A stretch of 64,000 nt of DNA from Pseudomonas marginalis. Its GTDB lineage: Bacteria > Pseudomonadota > Gammaproteobacteria > Pseudomonadales > Pseudomonadaceae. The stretch lies in NCBI RefSeq assembly GCF_024169655.1, contig NZ_JALJWV010000001.1:3229001-3293000 (forward strand). The letters are read 5' to 3'. Of the stretch, positions 63,261 to 64,000 are shown one piece after another. How positions within the stretch are numbered: the stretch's first letter is position 1; each line of letters begins with the position of its first letter. Below the pieces are notes generated by a model that had not been told where the DNA came from, searched no databases, and saw nothing but the letters and a program-made list of their open reading frames with translations. The translations under genes were made by a program, and so were the position numbers.

Positions 63261-64000
63261 ATGCAAGTTACCGAAGTCTCCATTGCCCAATTGCGCGCGG
63301 CGCTTGAGTCCGGCCAGACCACGGCCGTTGAACTGGTCCAGGCTTACCTGGCGCGGATTGACGCCTATGACGGTGCGCAGACCGCGACCGCGCTGAATGC
63401 CGTGGTGGTGCGCAACCCCGCAGCCCTGGAAGAAGCCCAGGCGTCGGATGCCCGCCGGGCCAAGGGCGCAACACTCGGACCACTGGATGGCATTCCCTAT
63501 ACCGCCAAGGACAGTTACCTGGTCAAGGGCCTCACGGCGGCGTCCGGCAGCCCGGCGTTCGCCAAGCTGATTGCCCATCGCGACGCCTTCACCATCGAAC
63601 GGCTGCGGGCCGGTGGCGCCATCTGCCTGGGCAAGACCAACATGCCGCCGATGGCCAATGGCGGCATGCAGCGTGGCGTGTATGGCCGCGCGGAAAGCCC
63701 GTATAACGCCGCCTACCTGACGGCACCGTTTGCCTCCGGTTCGTCCAACGGCGCCGGCACCGCGACTGCCGCGAGCTTCGCGGCATTCGGCCTGGCGGAA
63801 GAAACCTGGTCGAGCGGGCGTGGCCCGGCGTCGAACAATGGCCTGTGTGCTTACACCCCGTCCCGCGGGGTGATTTCGGTGCGCGGCAACTGGCCACTGA
63901 CCCCGACCATGGACGTGGTGGTGCCTTACGCACGCACCATGGCCGACCTGCTGGAAGTACTCGACGTGGTGGTCGCCGAAGACCCCGACACCCGTGGCGA
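63261..64000 (+). CDS. Amidase-signature family enzyme, 3' end outside the window
   Basis: About 246 codons from the ATG at 63261 (MQVTEVSIAQLRAALESG); a GTG lies just before it at 63258. The amidase signature is present: catalytic lysine in IPYTAKDSYL and the serine-rich segment FASGSSNGAGTATAA in place of the usual GGSSGG, plus the SPYN and YTPSRGVIS strands. Family members hydrolyse amides of varied substrates. The gene runs off the end of the window. It follows the XRE regulator and may be its target. Confidence 0.85.
   Translation, partial: MQVTEVSIAQLRAALESGQTTAVELVQAYLARIDAYDGAQTATALNAVVVRNPAALEEAQASDARRAKGATLGPLDGIPYTAKDSYLVKGLTAASGSPAFAKLIAHRDAFTIERLRAGGAICLGKTNMPPMANGGMQRGVYGRAESPYNAAYLTAPFASGSSNGAGTATAASFAAFGLAEETWSSGRGPASNNGLCAYTPSRGVISVRGNWPLTPTMDVVVPYARTMADLLEVLDVVVAEDPDTRG

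Overview
The window looks like a chromosomal segment of a Pseudomonas, most likely of the P. fluorescens group. The evidence is GC-rich coding, REP palindromes of the type common in that group (GGGAGGGGGCTTGCCCCC), and close matches by recognition to pseudomonad genes: ProP, NirBD, a fused assimilatory nitrate reductase, AtzF, a VgrG/phospholipase D pair and Fsr. No tRNA, rRNA, prophage or CRISPR array was seen. All identifications rest on reading the sequence; no database was searched.

Layout. 1-6.8 kb: the end of a KaiC-like ATPase and a histidine kinase, then a TetR regulator divergent from an enzyme cluster (old yellow enzyme, SDR, a truncated hydrolase, a quinone-oxidoreductase-like enzyme). 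6.4-11.25 kb: a lysE-type exporter gene split by a 4.2 kb AT-rich island. The island carries three copies of a 190 bp MITE, an unknown gene and a large AAA ATPase with a TOPRIM-like C-terminus; two MITE copies flank the ATPase as perfect inverted repeats. 11.3-24 kb: accessory genes (YggU-like protein, lipoprotein, M20 peptidase, SDR plus SnoaL, an HD/LuxR regulator and its short paralogue, a hydrolase, a GMC oxidoreductase) and a complete IS1182-family element whose ends match the MITE ends. 24-33 kb: RidA, LysR, VOC, a DapA-like aldolase, GntR, allophanate hydrolase, and the reverse transsulfuration pair CBS/CGL. 33-45 kb: an OsmC-YcaO protein with REP-linked copies of its own 3' end, an Aer-like chemoreceptor, and the divergent nirBD and nitrate reductase genes. 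45-50 kb: a MarR-GNAT regulator, an ExuT-like transporter, a GNAT and ProP, with a 200 bp duplication around the last two. 50-57 kb: a type VI secretion module (VgrG, phospholipase D effector, immunity lipoprotein, and a second truncated immunity copy). 57-64 kb: a GGDEF/EAL protein, AraC with an Fsr-like exporter, a small membrane protein, an XRE regulator and the start of an amidase.

Two points stand out. First, the 520 bp between nirB and the nitrate reductase gene holds two divergent sigma-54-like promoters. Each leader then has two hexaloop hairpins (loops with A at position 1 and G at position 4) running into an intrinsic terminator. This is the architecture expected for antitermination by an ANTAR protein such as NasT, and here it controls both halves of nitrate assimilation. 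Second, the ATPase gene inside the lysE island is bracketed by identical inverted MITEs, suggesting a defence-like cargo gene moved by non-autonomous repeats that the IS1182 element in the same window could mobilise.
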